A DNA stretch of 64,000 bases from Dipteronia dyeriana. Lineage: Eukaryota; Streptophyta; Magnoliopsida; Sapindales; Sapindaceae. The stretch spans positions 8,543,596 to 8,607,595 of the forward strand of contig CM065298.1 of assembly GCA_032871835.1 (NCBI GenBank), read 5' to 3'. The position numbers were made by a program, and so were the translations under genes. Below are positions 24,737 to 36,225 of this stretch, one piece after another. Positions within the stretch are counted from its first letter, which is position 1. Every line of letters begins with the position of its first letter. The notes under the pieces are model-generated. The model worked only from the letters and a program-made list of their open reading frames with translations. It was not told where the DNA came from and did no database searches.

Positions 24737-25386
24737 CTCACCTAAAGAATGTTGCACAGAAGCCTCCACCTCTGCATATCCCATCATCATGACAACTCAT
24801 CTTACAGACTGATGCCAGTGACCACTTCTCGGGAGCCGTCCTTTTTGAAGAATCCAACAGAAAATGCCACTACTGTGGCCATGCCAGTGGACAATTCAAA
24901 GATGCCCAAAAACATTACCACACCATCTATAAGGAGATCCTTACTGTAAAAAATGGAATCTCCAAGTTTGACTTCCATCTCAGAACCAGGAACTTCATCA
25001 TTGAAATGGATAACTCATCTTTTCTAAAAGTTCTTGAATTTCATAACAAGCTCCCTCAAAATCCTCAGCTCATGAGACTCAAAGACTGGTTTTCCAGATA
25101 TGACTTTTCGGTCAAACACATCAAAGGACACCACAACATCATCCCCGACATGCTGTCACGGCCTAGACCTATTACTCTAATCTCCCGTATTGGTCATATC
25201 CCCTTAATCTACATGATATCTTCTCAGGCTTCTTCTTCAACAGTTCCATCTACTGTTCCACCACCTCCTACTCTCCCGTCGAAATTCTTGGCTACTCTGC
25301 CACCAGGACAAGTGCCATCTGTCCAACAGGTTCATGTTTTTGCAAAACTACATCTCCCTTCATATCTTTCACAGATCAACAGCTAG
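24737..25386 (+). pseudogene. Viral RNase H region
   Basis: The frame changes by one position near 24730 and then carries LQTDASDHFSG (about 24802-24834), a HTIYKEIL block and VKHIKGHHNIIPDMLSRP near the end, the usual RNase H landmarks after a caulimovirid RT. One stop (TGA) lies at about 24790, and the segment ends at TAG 25384-25386. A Ser/Thr/Pro-rich linker follows the RNase H. Confidence 0.75.
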
Positions 25387-26037
25387 GGTTGTCACCATCA
25401 ATTAACCAATCCTAGCAAACCCTTCCTTGACCCTTTTGTATCTCCACCCTTTTACTATTATTCCGGCCAGGTATTATGGTTCCTATGGTGTTTATCGGTC
25501 CTCCATCACCATGCCATAGTTTTCCCCCTTCAAGCATTATATGGCTTTGTCCAGAACCCAACCTCTCCTAACCTTCAGACCTTCCTACAGTGGTTCAATC
25601 CTCTATCCGTTTGGCGAACCGAACTTACTAAGCTTATGGGCCAATACCATCTTTGGAAAATGGATCCAGAACCGGCTTCCAAAGTATGCTGCATTTGGAT
25701 CTTTAACATGCCTTACAGATACAGCCCACTAGCCCAACTCCTTTGGACTTCAAACGTCAGCTACGAATGGGATACTTCGTATGACTACGAAAGGCTATAC
25801 CATCTCAGTATTCAGATCCCTCTCCTCAATTTTCTTTGTGACGTCAACCATGATTGAACAGATGTTCTTTTCATCCTCCCTAATGTCCTACGGGACCCAG
25901 CAAGGAGTTGACACCCTTTTCAGAACTCCTATCTTCTAGATTCTCAAGACCAGGCTGACACGTGGCCCTGTTCCATTTGTGGGGCTCTCGATTCAGACGA
26001 AGAATACCACGCCACCTGTAATCTCAACAGCCCGTAG
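25387..26037 (+). pseudogene. C-terminal tail of the viral polyprotein, unknown function
   Basis: The RNase H frame continues without frameshift to 26037, interrupted by stops at 25384-25386, 25855-25857 and about 25909. It encodes an aromatic-rich segment (GQYHLWKMDPEP, DTSYDYERLYHL) and then a short C-x2-C-x9-H-x2-C pattern (CSIC...YHATC, about 25969-26019) that could bind zinc. I do not recognise this domain. Frame conservation suggests it was part of the ancestral polyprotein. Confidence 0.55.
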
Positions 26038-26205
26038 TATTCCCGTCCCTATCTGTATAATTATTATGTTTGCCAGCTGCCAGACCAGCTTCCTGTTGTT
26101 TTCTTGACTTTGTAAAATTATTATCGTCGTTTGTCAGCCACCGTCTTTGGTCTTATCCTTTGTATGATAAGCTTGTTTCTTGCTTGTAGAATGCTTCCTC
26201 TCCCC

Positions 26206-26216
26206 ATATAAGGAAG
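26206..26216 (+). promoter_or_regulatory. Pregenomic RNA promoter TATA element
   Basis: ATATAAGGAAG is very close to the TATA context of caulimovirus 35S-type promoters. It lies downstream of the last ORF and upstream of the leader, the expected place. Confidence 0.65.
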
Positions 26217-26250
26217 CCTCGTTCTCTCTGTAAAATCATCAAAAAATCAG

Positions 26251-26256
26251 AATAAA
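26251..26256 (+). terminator. Viral polyadenylation signal
   Basis: AATAAA lies 40 bp after the TATA element, as in caulimovirids, where the signal is within the terminally redundant part of the pregenomic RNA and is skipped on first passage. Confidence 0.6.
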
Positions 26257-26557
26257 GTTTGAGTGTTTATTTTCATATGACTTTCTAAAGTTTCTCTCGT
26301 CCTAATCTTCAGACAGTTCTATGTCTGGAACTATGATTCTTTAATATCCCAGTATGCTTTATGCTTGCCTCATATGAGGACCCTGCATATCAGAACAGAT
26401 TTTGTGTTTTCTGGTATAGTATATCGGCTGGACACCCTGGACACATCCGGAACCAGAATGTTGCTGGCTAGGATGAACTCATGCTTAACAATGCCATGTA
26501 CTGACTGGTTTTTGGCTTAAGACCTCCATCCATCTCTGTCTGAAAGTACCCTGTTAA

Positions 26558-26579
26558 GGCCGTTGAGGAAATGCCGTCT
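26558..26579 (+). repeat. Right copy of the 22-bp terminal repeat of the viral insert
   Basis: This is an exact copy of 19761-19782, followed directly by TA-rich MITE core DNA. Confidence 0.8.
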
Positions 26580-26608
26580 TTATTATATATAATATTTTTA
26601 CTACTTAT

Positions 26609-26661
<53 letters not shown>

Positions 26662-26884
26662 TATATATATTATTTATTGTACATGCAGTAATCTTTAATA
26701 TATATATATATATATATATATTATACATTATATAATATATAAAAATATTATATTTTCTATATATAATAATATATAATACATGTAATATTCTATATTAATA
26801 TATAATAATATCAAATAATATATATATATATATATCATTAAATATTAATATATATAATATTATTGTCTATATTGTTATATATAT
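26580..26884. repeat. TA-rich microsatellite core of the MITE
   Basis: There are long runs of alternating TA with interruptions, for example 26620-26655 and 26700-26720. The matching left part lies at about 19590-19760. Confidence 0.8.
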
Positions 26885-27102
26885 AAGAAGGACACTATGG
26901 TCATTTTAATCTTTTATTCCGTCATGTCCCAGCATACTAAACACATAACGGTACAGTTTATAGTTCTGTCCAGACCTTCCAAACACATCATAGAACAACA
27001 TGTTCTGTCATGCCTTGTCCAGTCAAGTCCCACATTGTCCTGTCCCATCTTTGTGCCAAACGCACCCTTAGAGAACAGTGGTGACGTGTCACCGATTACT
27101 TA

Positions 27103-27478
27103 GGGGTCGTTTGTTTTTTTCACTCAAAACTTAATAGGTCTGAATCATAATTATTAAGTTGTTTTGTTTGTTTTTCTAAGTGGTCAAACAACTTAAAAAT
27201 CCTAAAAAACAACTTAAAATAAAAAGTTAAAAATCTTGATTTTTCACTTAATTGCAAATAATTGAATTGTATTAAATGAAATCCAAAATCTTTTCTTCCG
27301 ATAATATCCCCAAATATAACATGTTTCCAATTTCATCATAATTATATATGGTATATAAATATTTTATTTTAATATATTGCTTATTTTAAATAGCTTTAAA
27401 AATAAAAAAAACCACAATAACTTCTCATATTGGTGTTTAATATCAATAGTTCAATACTTTATTTTGATATTAGGGTGA

Positions 27479-27513
<35 letters not shown>

Positions 27514-28484
27514 TAGAGTGTTTTGTATGAGTTTTTACTACTATTCCTTTTTTTTTTAAAGAAAAAAAATATTTTCTTTTCTCAGTAAATTTGAAGTTTA
27601 TGTGTTCATATATAATTAGGGGTGTGTAAAAAGCCGCTAAACCGAACCAAACCGACCAACCCAACCCATAAAGTTTGGGTTGGTTCGATTACAAATATAA
27701 AAAATTGGTGGGTTGGTTTGTCTTTTGGACAAACCGATTAAAGGTAGTTCGGTTTGGGTTGAGCGAAATAATTGACCAACCCAAACCAAACCACATATTT
27801 TAGAAAGTAAAACTAAAATATAAAATTCATTTACGTTTTCTATTCGGTCTATGTTTATAACTTTTACCGATTACTTTGAGCTTTTATAGTTTATTTATTT
27901 GTTTTGATATAATTCTTCTGATTGATTGATGTATTAGGGTTTTAAAAGCATAGATACTGTCAAACATGTCTTTAATTGGTAATCACTCATTTGACTTTTC
28001 TATACTTCCTTTATATATATATATATATATATATACATATATATAATTAATATTTAATGTTATGATTATTTAAAAAAAATATTTTTTATAATATAATACT
28101 AAAAAATAAAATATTTTTGAGTTCAAATCTAAACCAATAAACTAATCCAAACCAACCCAACCTTTTTTGGTTTGGTTTGAATTGGTTTGGAAAATCAAAT
28201 TGGTTTGGGTTGGGTTGAAATATAGGAAAATTCACAGCCCTATATATAATTATTGTGTTTGGATATTTTTTATTATATATTATATGTATAATTGTTTGAC
28301 ATAGGTATAAATGTAAAATTACTTATTTTTAGATAATTTTACTTTTATAAAAATAAATACTATGATAATACATTCAGATGTGAGAAAAAAAAAACATATC
28401 ATTCAAGTTCAGATTTCAATCTCTATTCAATATTTAAAAAACTTTAAATCTATTCAGCCTTTAGATAAAAAAACAAACGACTCC
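27103..28484. mobile_element. Non-autonomous TIR transposon (GGGGTCGTTTGTTTTT type)
   Basis: The left end GGGGTCGTTTGTTTTTTTCA pairs with the right end, which in reverse reads GGAGTCGTTTGTTTTTTTAT. Flanking TTA (27100-27102) and TTG (28485-28487) could be a 3-bp target duplication with one change. It is AT-rich and non-coding, includes a TG/TA microsatellite (27478-27512) and contains a nested hAT MITE. Confidence 0.6.
27617..28242. mobile_element. hAT-type MITE nested in the 27103-28484 element
   Basis: Identical 8-bp flanks TATATAAT (27609-27616 and 28243-28250) border an element starting TAGGGGTGTGTAAA and ending CACAGCCCTA. The interior holds many AACCAAACC/GGTTTGGTT motifs. It belongs to the same general class as 7360-7887. 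Confidence 0.8.
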
Positions 28485-28487
28485 TTG

Positions 28488-29825
28488 GTAACTAAGTGAA
28501 CATATCAAAGTTTTGGCTCCGCTGACTAAGCCATGTCAGCAGTCAGCACTGATCTATTGCAAAGGAAGTCACCTGCCTCATGTGACTGCTGTACAGACAG
28601 CAGATCAATGCTAATGTGGACATATCAACAGTGACGTGACATGGCAAGTCAGCAAAAAGCCTTGACATGCTCAGTCAATCACTAATCATCAGTGACGTGG
28701 CATGCCACAACAAAATAATGTTACAGTTTCTGAAGCTGAGTCCTCTCTCTAGTCTCTAGTCGATAATAATAACCAAATCCAAGGTTTGAATCCTTAGTTA
28801 GATTATGAAGTGTTTTGATTATCGAAACTTGTTCGAATCTGAGCTACAAATACGAACCTTTACCGGAATGCGGCGGCGCTGGCTGAAACTGGTGGTGGTG
28901 GTGCACTGGTGCTGCTGCTAATGGAATCAAAAGGAGTGTTTAGGCGGTGAACCTTAAGGAGGCATCTCTGTACGTAATTTTCTTTATATATTGATCTATA
29001 CATGCGAGTCTGCACTCTGCAACACACCAAAATCAAAATTCTCTCTAGAATCCCGTACTTTTTTTGTGGGTGATTCTAATATGCACCAATGTTAATTTAT
29101 CATTTCTCAAATTAACATTGGTTTTATTTGAAATTCCGCATGAAAAACCGTACAGAATCTGGTACTTGAGTGGCTGTGTGGAAGACACATCAATTAGTGC
29201 GAGGGACTCTGTAGAAAATCCTATGCTAATCTGAACACTCTAGTGAAGGCGAACAATTATTATGAAACTTTCATTCGACATATCTATAATCCTATTGCTA
29301 ATAAGTCTCTTTCTAGAAAAAATAAATGTTGAATAAATGTGATATACTTATTTGATTCATATTACAAACATATAGTTCATGAACAAATATAGAGATGAGA
29401 AATAGTGAGATACAACAAATAAAGTGATGAGATGAGAGAGTTAAGAGAAGCGAGAGAATATGAGAGATTTTATTGATTTCTCTGCGACTAAAAATTAAAA
29501 ATGAATTGAAAATAAAAATAAAAATATATATATATATATATAGGATAACTAGGGTGGTGGGTAAGCTGAGATATGTTTACTTGGTGGGTAAGTAAAGGTT
29601 GTGGAACATTGGAGAGAGAGATAAAGAGGTGGAGGCGGTGGGAAGTGGTGCTAATCCGATATTATATAATATATTCTTGATTATTGAAGGAAAAAAAAAT
29701 GGAGATTAATTCTCTTTGACATACAGTGCAGAGACTTGATGATAGTACACTAAAAGTACGAACATCAACTGAAGAAGTAAAACTGGTTCAAAACTAAGCA
29801 CACCAATATTTTCTCCAGCATGATT
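28488..29825. other. Intergenic; 3' flank of gene D
   Basis: A cluster of TGACGTG- and ATGGCA/ATGCCA-type motifs lies at 28520-28710. A short inverted repeat (ACCAATGTTAATTT with its reverse complement) occurs at about 29085-29124. A TA run sits at 29527-29541. The CTGG/GGTGGT-rich stretch near 28880-28920 is only briefly open. No gene is supportable. Confidence 0.45.
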
Positions 29826-32800
29826 TTACCTTGCACTAGGAATTATTTCGGTACGAAGATTCGTGGTGATCACACGATTGATCTTTTCTCTTGAATTGAA
29901 TCCATGGTTTGATGACATTGTCCTAGCCATGTATATTGCTAAACACTCATATAATTCCGTCACTACAACATTCATGGTTGGCCTTTTATTAGCGGAGGGT
30001 GAAAGGCAAGCCATTGCTACTTCCACAGCTTTCCAAACATAATTCGTGTCGAAGTCTCCCTGTAATCTCGGATCAACAATTTTCTTGATATCACCTTCGG
30101 CAAGCAAGGAACTGACCCATTCACTGATATGAGTATTCTCATATCCGCTGATTCTTGTTATTGCTGGTTTGCTAGTTATTATCTCCAAGAGAACAACTCC
30201 AAAGCTGTATACATCGCTCTTTTCGCTCAATCTGTTCGATATATAATAACTGCACGTATGCCAAAACGTGTTATCAGTAAGGACTAAGGATCCAAACATA
30301 CGTGAAGTTCAATTCGTACGACCCTCATATGAGAAAGGTTCCTAATGAATTCCAATAACAGTTTCGCAAATTCAATGTACTTACTCAGGATCAAGGTATC
30401 CAGGGGTGCCAGCTACAACTGTCGAAACATGAGTATTATTTTCAGTTGGAAAAGCCTTGGACAGACCAAAATCAGCAAGTTTGGCCTGAAATTTTTCATT
30501 CAATAAGATGTTTGTGGACTTCACATCTCTGTGGATAATAGGTGGTTTGCAACCATTATGCAAATATTCCAATCCTACATTTTTGAATTTCAGTAAGATA
30601 ATTAGTTTCCTTTCGTAGATACAATGCAATGAACAAATAAAGGAAACGGAGAAAATTCAAGTATATATATAACCTTGTGCTGACTCCGCTGCTATACGAA
30701 GTCTCGCTTCCCAGCTTAATACATTTGTGCTGCTATCTACATCCATATCACACAAAACCATCTATTTGTTTCATTTTTTCGTATGCTAATAATAATACTC
30801 TACAAGGGTTACTATCATGGACCTCTCCTTATGTGTAGCCTAAATAAAGCCGGACCTGAATGGTACCATATTCGTCAAAGCATCCTAATTTTGAAATTCC
30901 TGAAATTTTATCTTAAAATTTGAAGAAAACAGTAACTGTTGTAGATTTTGTTACATAACTCCAATGAAAGTGAAGCCTGAAATTTTAATTGAAAATACTT
31001 GGTCCCCTTGGATGGTACATAACATAGAGAAAACTTAAAGAGGTCAATAATATTAATTCCAAGTATATTTCACTGAAATATGCTCTTTCATGTAGAAAGT
31101 AAAATTTAATACTAAACATGAGAAGCCAATGCTCATGACTTTTTTTATGATACAATTGAGTGCAGGCAAACCTGATAAATGCTCTTGTAAGTTTCCATTA
31201 GCCATGTATTCATAAATGAATGCCATTTTTTTGTTCTCGTTGCAGTATCCAACAAGGGATACTAAATTTTTATGATGTACTCTCATGAGGATTTTGACCT
31301 GTAAATAAATTCAAAAACCTCAGTTAAGTGCATAATGTATGTTGCAGAAGCTAAGGATATACGTACAGACTGCACAAAAATCAAAAGATGCACACAAGCT
31401 CTAAAATTCCATGAATTTAGGATATATATATACCTCAGCCTGGAATTGCTGAAACCCTTGAACTGATGACGGAGAGAGCATCTTAACAGCCACCTCAGTT
31501 CCTTCTAATCTGCCGTGATAAACAGTTCCAAATCCTCCTTTGCCAAGAACTCTGTCGAAGTTATTAGTAATTTTGAGGACCTCAGAGTATGAGAATTGTC
31601 GGTTCCTGGGCTCAAACTGATTGTCTGTTAAAGTCAACTTTCAATTAGATGTCATTTAGCTAATAGATTGTGCCGTCAATAAGCTTTAGAATGATTCAAT
31701 TAGCATTAGATTAATTGAAAAGTGATTTCATTTCCATTCTCTACTCCAGGTCTAATCTATATATACTTAAACTTTTGAATAAATGGTACTACTCAATTCT
31801 CTCTTCCTCCCGTCTCTTTCGTGTTAACAGATGCTGGATGTCTCTACCTTTCCAACTGATAATGTGATAATCACAAACTTACGAAGCAAATTTCCATTGA
31901 AAGAAATCTTCAGCATCTATATTTATTTCAAAATTTTGCATTCTCTAATATATATGTTAGATCTAGTAACCAATCATAATGGTGGTAGCTATACCTTGTT
32001 GTCCCCTTTTCAGAGTCAAAACAATTGCCAATGCAGCTGCTATGAGTACAACCGATGCTGCAATCGATGCTACCACGGGAACAACCAAGCTTTTCTTTTT
32101 CTTTTCATTGTGTAAATCCGAAGAACAGTAAAGGTTTGGATTTCCACCAACACTGGATTCAATACAGAAAATAAAGCCATGGAATTGTGTTTATAGTTAT
32201 GTATAGCTACAATTTCCCTACGATGAAGATTTTAGTAGTTATCTATAATCATGAAACAGGAAAATGATTTCCTTTGTCTCTGTGGTAGAATGACAACTTA
32301 AGCTACATAATCATGAATTATTGTAAAATTGATCATCAAGTTTTCAAGAATACACAAACCTTAATAATAGAGAACCATTCCTTGATCTTTCAATGAGACC
32401 AACTGGAACTAAACCTGTGAGATTGTTTCCTTCTAAGTTTCTGCAGAAACAACATAAAAAGATCTTTATTTGTTTTCTATCAAAGAAAACGCCTTTTAAA
32501 AAAAAAAATCCTGAATTAGAGACTTACAGAACCCTCAATGGTAGTAGAGATAAAACATCTGGCACCGCTCCAGTCAATTTATTGTTTGACATGTCCCTGA
32601 CATGGTAAGCATATAAGGTCAGCCGATTCAATCATAAATAATGGTAAGGGACCCAAAATATTTGCCCAAATGAAGTTGTACATGAGTTGTAAGATCCTAT
32701 AAATCATGGTCTTAACAGCTCACATGCCACATTGTTTGGTCATGATTTTGGGTAAATTTTTTAGTCAGACTAGCAAAACTAAGTTCTAGCTGGCTCATTT

Positions 32801-34500
32801 GAGATTGAAATACTTACAAATACTGTAGCAATGTGATATTGGATAAGTAAGGAGTTATCTTCCCTCTCAACCCGTTTGAAGACAAGTTCCTGATATCACA
32901 TTCAGTAGTCTTATCAAAAGGGAGCTGAAACAAAGCCTCAATGTTAAAATGCACATTTGATAAAATATACTTACAAGGATGTAATTTTAGGTTGATCTGA
33001 GTCATTATAGCTGCAATTAAGGCCATCCCACAAGTAAGCTTGAGGACCACATGGATCTCCTTGCCAGTTTTTATTCACTCCATATAGTGATTTGATGTTT
33101 GTGATGGCATCAACTATTATGCAATCGAGAACAAGATTAATATTTTTCATATTAGGATACATAAGGCTGAACTAGAAAGCATATATATATTGGGAAGAAA
33201 CTACCATCATTCTGGTCAGTTTGTCTCAGTAAGAACTCTTTCACCGAATAAATTTCGAGTGCATTCAAGATTGGAAGATGAGTTGAATTTCCAGTTTTGT
33301 ATATTGAAAATGAGAAATTCTCACCACCCAAGGCTGATGGGCTGTACACTATACCGCTCCTCAAGTATTTAGGACTGAAAGGTCCAAACCATTGATCCCC
33401 ATTATAAGCAATGTTTAACAGTCTGGACTCATTGGCTTGGAGTTCCTGAACTTCTGCGAAATGCATGAAGACATAAAATTGGAGGGTTGCATTGCCCTCC
33501 CAGTAAAAATCCAAGGAACTGCTAGCATTTTTTGGTGTGACAGCAGTTCTCATGACAACAGATGGTGGCTGATAATTATTATTAGCAATATCGGGATCAA
33601 CAGTCAGGGAGGTACTTAACTCTGTGCAATGGTCAAATTGATATGGATTCCACACACGATCAAAAACATCATCTTTATACCTGAGGCATTATTAGAAATA
33701 AGTATTTCACACTTTTATATTCTTTCAAAAATAAAGGATAATATTTCATCAAAAAAAATTAAAAAAATAAAATAAAATATGTAATGTCTTACCGGACTGC
33801 TCTATCATTTGTTGTAATATCATACCGAACATAAAGATTCAATGATCCAGATTGAGTTTTGTAACTGCTAGTATTCAAAGGCCTAATTTCTAATGCTGAT
33901 ATGAAAGGAGTCCCAGAACCCGTATTCACAAGACAGACGTATAAATATTTGGATGGGAGGATATGAATGATCTCCTTAATCTGATAAAGTGATGCACTTT
34001 CAAATGTCACTGATTCCCATTTATTAGGTCCTATATGCAGATCAAATGCTGGTAGTTGATCTAGCTCATCATAGTTACCGTACATAAAAGTTGCTCTGAT
34101 TAAATATTTATTGCCTTCTGTGAGGTTGAATCTGTAACAGTTTCTGATCCCATCAGGAAAGCTTCTGACATGCCAAAGCGGCTGTTGCATACCAGTTTGA
34201 TATTCAGTTAAAGATCTCCTACTAATTCCAGTGTCTATAAAAGCAGCATCTGAAATGTAATTGATGCCTGTCGTTCTTTCTATGTAGTTAGAATCTTTTG
34301 GTAACCCACAATCGAGACTAATAAATCCTATAAGAAAGAAAATGTCCCTGTTATTAGTTCCGTTCACGATTAGTGAAAGATAGCAAAAGAAAGATTTATA
34401 TAGTAAAACCTGATTGATCCTGTGCATAAAGTGCAACTGCAAGAGCCACACTGCCAAGCAATGCAGCGAAGAGGAAACGTCGAGACATCTCAAGCAACAT
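29826..34500 (-). CDS. Gene D: intact malectin-like/LRR receptor kinase, 871 aa
   Basis: Minus-strand exons: 34410-34500, 33793-34327, 33205-33680, 32975-33113, 32818-32889, 32528-32596, 32360-32440, 31995-32152, 31434-31624, 31172-31298, 30674-30736, 30385-30574 and 29826-30249. They sum to 2616 bp, exactly 872 codons with the stop, and all junctions are GT-AG. Start MLLEMSRRF; signal peptide to about residue 27; malectin-like domain about 31-350; GDPC about 386-389; LRR exons about 414-487; transmembrane about 508-533; kinase from about 555, with GKGGFG 568-573, VAVK Lys 588, HRD 682-684, DFG 702-704 and GYLDPE. It is an RD kinase with all catalytic residues. By family (LRR-RLK subfamily I, which includes IOS1- and FRK1-like kinases of Arabidopsis) it should be a plasma-membrane Ser/Thr kinase in defence or interaction signalling. 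The ligand is unknown. Confidence 0.95.
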
Positions 34501-35063
34501 TTCTCGTTCTGTTCTGCAGAGCAATGCAACGAAGAATTTCACCATTGCAGTTTATACTGCCAGAGGTTTATATTAAAGTATAATATTTGGGCAAAATGGT
34601 CCAATTCTTTGCTTCAGTGTCAATTCTTATTACATGAAATTTTTGTGATGCTGTCAACTAAAAGCTTTTGACATTATGTATATTTAAATATTCATATGGA
34701 ATTGGGGAAATTAAAAAGGAAAATTCAAAGCTGTTAAGGAGCAAATTAAGTAATGTTGATTTTGTATCATATATGTACAGACAATATCCCCATATCTTCT
34801 CCAATCACCAATAAGTAATTTTAATGATTTGATAGTATCATTCAAAATTAATTAAAATCATTAAGATTGACACAATCTTAGAAAATTTGATTAATTTTGC
34901 AAGCTCAATTCGGGGATGTTTTTTATCCTTGGATGATTATGATTTGTTTCAATTTTGAATTATTTCCTTTCTTTGCATTGCTTCAATTTTATCCTTTCAG
35001 AAACTGTTAAAGGATTTTTGTAGCCATTTGATGGCAGATTTGAAGTTCAATAAAAGTTTTACT
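34501..35063 (-). promoter_or_regulatory. 5' flank of gene D, first copy of a repeated promoter block
   Basis: The block about 34545-34740 (TTTATACTGCCAGAG ... TAATATTTGGGCAAAATGG ... AAGCTTTTGACATTATGT) recurs at about 35690-35885, at 44106-44260 beside relic gene F and, more diverged, near 63050-63300 beside gene E. It is a common ancestral promoter flank of the D/E/F clade. No TATA box is assigned with confidence. Confidence 0.55.
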
Positions 35064-35505
35064 CTATGTTTGGTTTGATGGAATAAGAGAGAAAGGAAAG
35101 AAAAGGATTTGAATGGATTTCTAATATCTTGTTTGGATTGTTAAATGAGAGAAGAAGGAAAGGAAATGAAAGGAAAATGGGGGAATAATTTCTTCTTGGT
35201 TCGCCCAATTTGGTTTCCATCTAAATTTGAGAGGATAAGGAGGGAATGGAACTCATAATTAAAGAATTTTCTAATATCTCAAAACTAACCCTATTAATAT
35301 TGGATATTCATATTGTTAAAAGAATGAAATTTTCATAAATAGAATAAAATTAGTTAATTTATTTATCCCAAACAAATAAAATTGATTTCCTTTCCTTTCT
35401 TTTATATTTATAACCATTCAAACAACAATAATTAAAAACATTTCTTTTCTTTTCCTCATTTGTCTTTCTTTTCCCTTCTCTCATATTACACCAATCCGAA
35501 CATAG
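35064..35505. mobile_element. MITE with purine/pyrimidine-rich arms
   Basis: The left end CTATGTTTGGTTTGATGGAA matches the right end read in reverse (CTATGTTCGGATTGGTGTAA). The arms continue as GAGAGAAAGGAAAG-type sequence on the left and its complement on the right. It is about 442 bp with no coding capacity. The target duplication is unclear, so the superfamily is not assigned. Confidence 0.6.
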
Positions 35506-36225
35506 TGCTATTGTGTGCTTGCTTTTTCTCGGTATTCAATTGAATCAACGAGTTTGCAATTGTTTATAGTCCTCGGTATTCCCAAAATCAACATAACAAT
35601 TTGATTATCCATTCGGTGTTGCATCATGCTGGAAAACAAAGTATATCCCCAATTCCCCATCGTAGTTTCTTTTTTTTTTTTGACATAATCACCATTGTAG
35701 TTTATACTGCCAGAGTACTATATTAAACTATAATATTTGGGCAAAATGATCCAATTCTTTGCTTCAGTGTCAATTCTTATTACAAGGAATATTTGTGATG
35801 CTTCCAACTTAAAGCTTTTGACATTATGTGTATTTGAATATTCATATGGAATTGGGGGAATTAAAAAGGAAAATTCAAAGTGACCAAGTTAAAGAAGGAC
35901 CTCAACCTCCACAAAAGAAATGTTAATGGTTAGCGTAAACTTTTCGGAAGCTTGAAAAGATGCTCTTTAATTAGTCTGCTACTTCATCATTAAGATGAGA
36001 AAAAAATTCAAAAATTGCTATTATTTTCTGTAAGTTGATCATTAAGTATTCTAAAACAACAAAGCATCATCAATAAAGAGTTTACCAGAATATTGTATAT
36101 GGGGTAGAATTTGAGAATCCAAAGGTATATTTGATCAGCAATAAGCATCATCAAGAAAATTCTAAAGTTATCCAATACAACATGCTTGCAACAGTTATTT
36201 AATTATTCTCCTCAGCTATTTCAAG

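Larger units (their letters stand above)
19761..26579 (+). mobile_element. Endogenous pararetrovirus (Caulimoviridae), one genome length, decayed
   Basis: On the plus strand the order is tRNA-Met primer-binding site, movement protein, coiled-coil/proline-rich spacer, CCHC capsid, aspartic protease, reverse transcriptase, RNase H, C-terminal tail, then promoter-like TATA and AATAAA. There are no LTRs. A 22-bp direct repeat bounds the insert (19761-19782 and 26558-26579), so the unit is about 6.8 kb, close to one circular genome opened in the leader. It sits in TA-repeat DNA, which is typical of several plant endogenous caulimovirids. Gene order and the YFDTGAH protease suggest the florendovirus/petuvirus side of the family; the genus is an inference. 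Multiple in-frame stops and at least two frame changes break the polyprotein, so it is not expected to be infectious. Confidence 0.85.
19370..27067 (-). mobile_element. Tourist/Harbinger-like MITE, copy 2, split by a pararetrovirus insert
   Basis: The left arm begins AGGTGCGTTTGGTATGC just after a TTA shared with copy 1, and the right arm ends CCAAACGCACCC before TTA (27068-27070). Without the viral insert it would be about 880 bp. It lies in opposite orientation to copy 1, so the pair forms a large head-to-head palindrome. Its TA-rich core (19590-19760 and 26580-26880) flanks the viral sequence on both sides. Confidence 0.65.
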
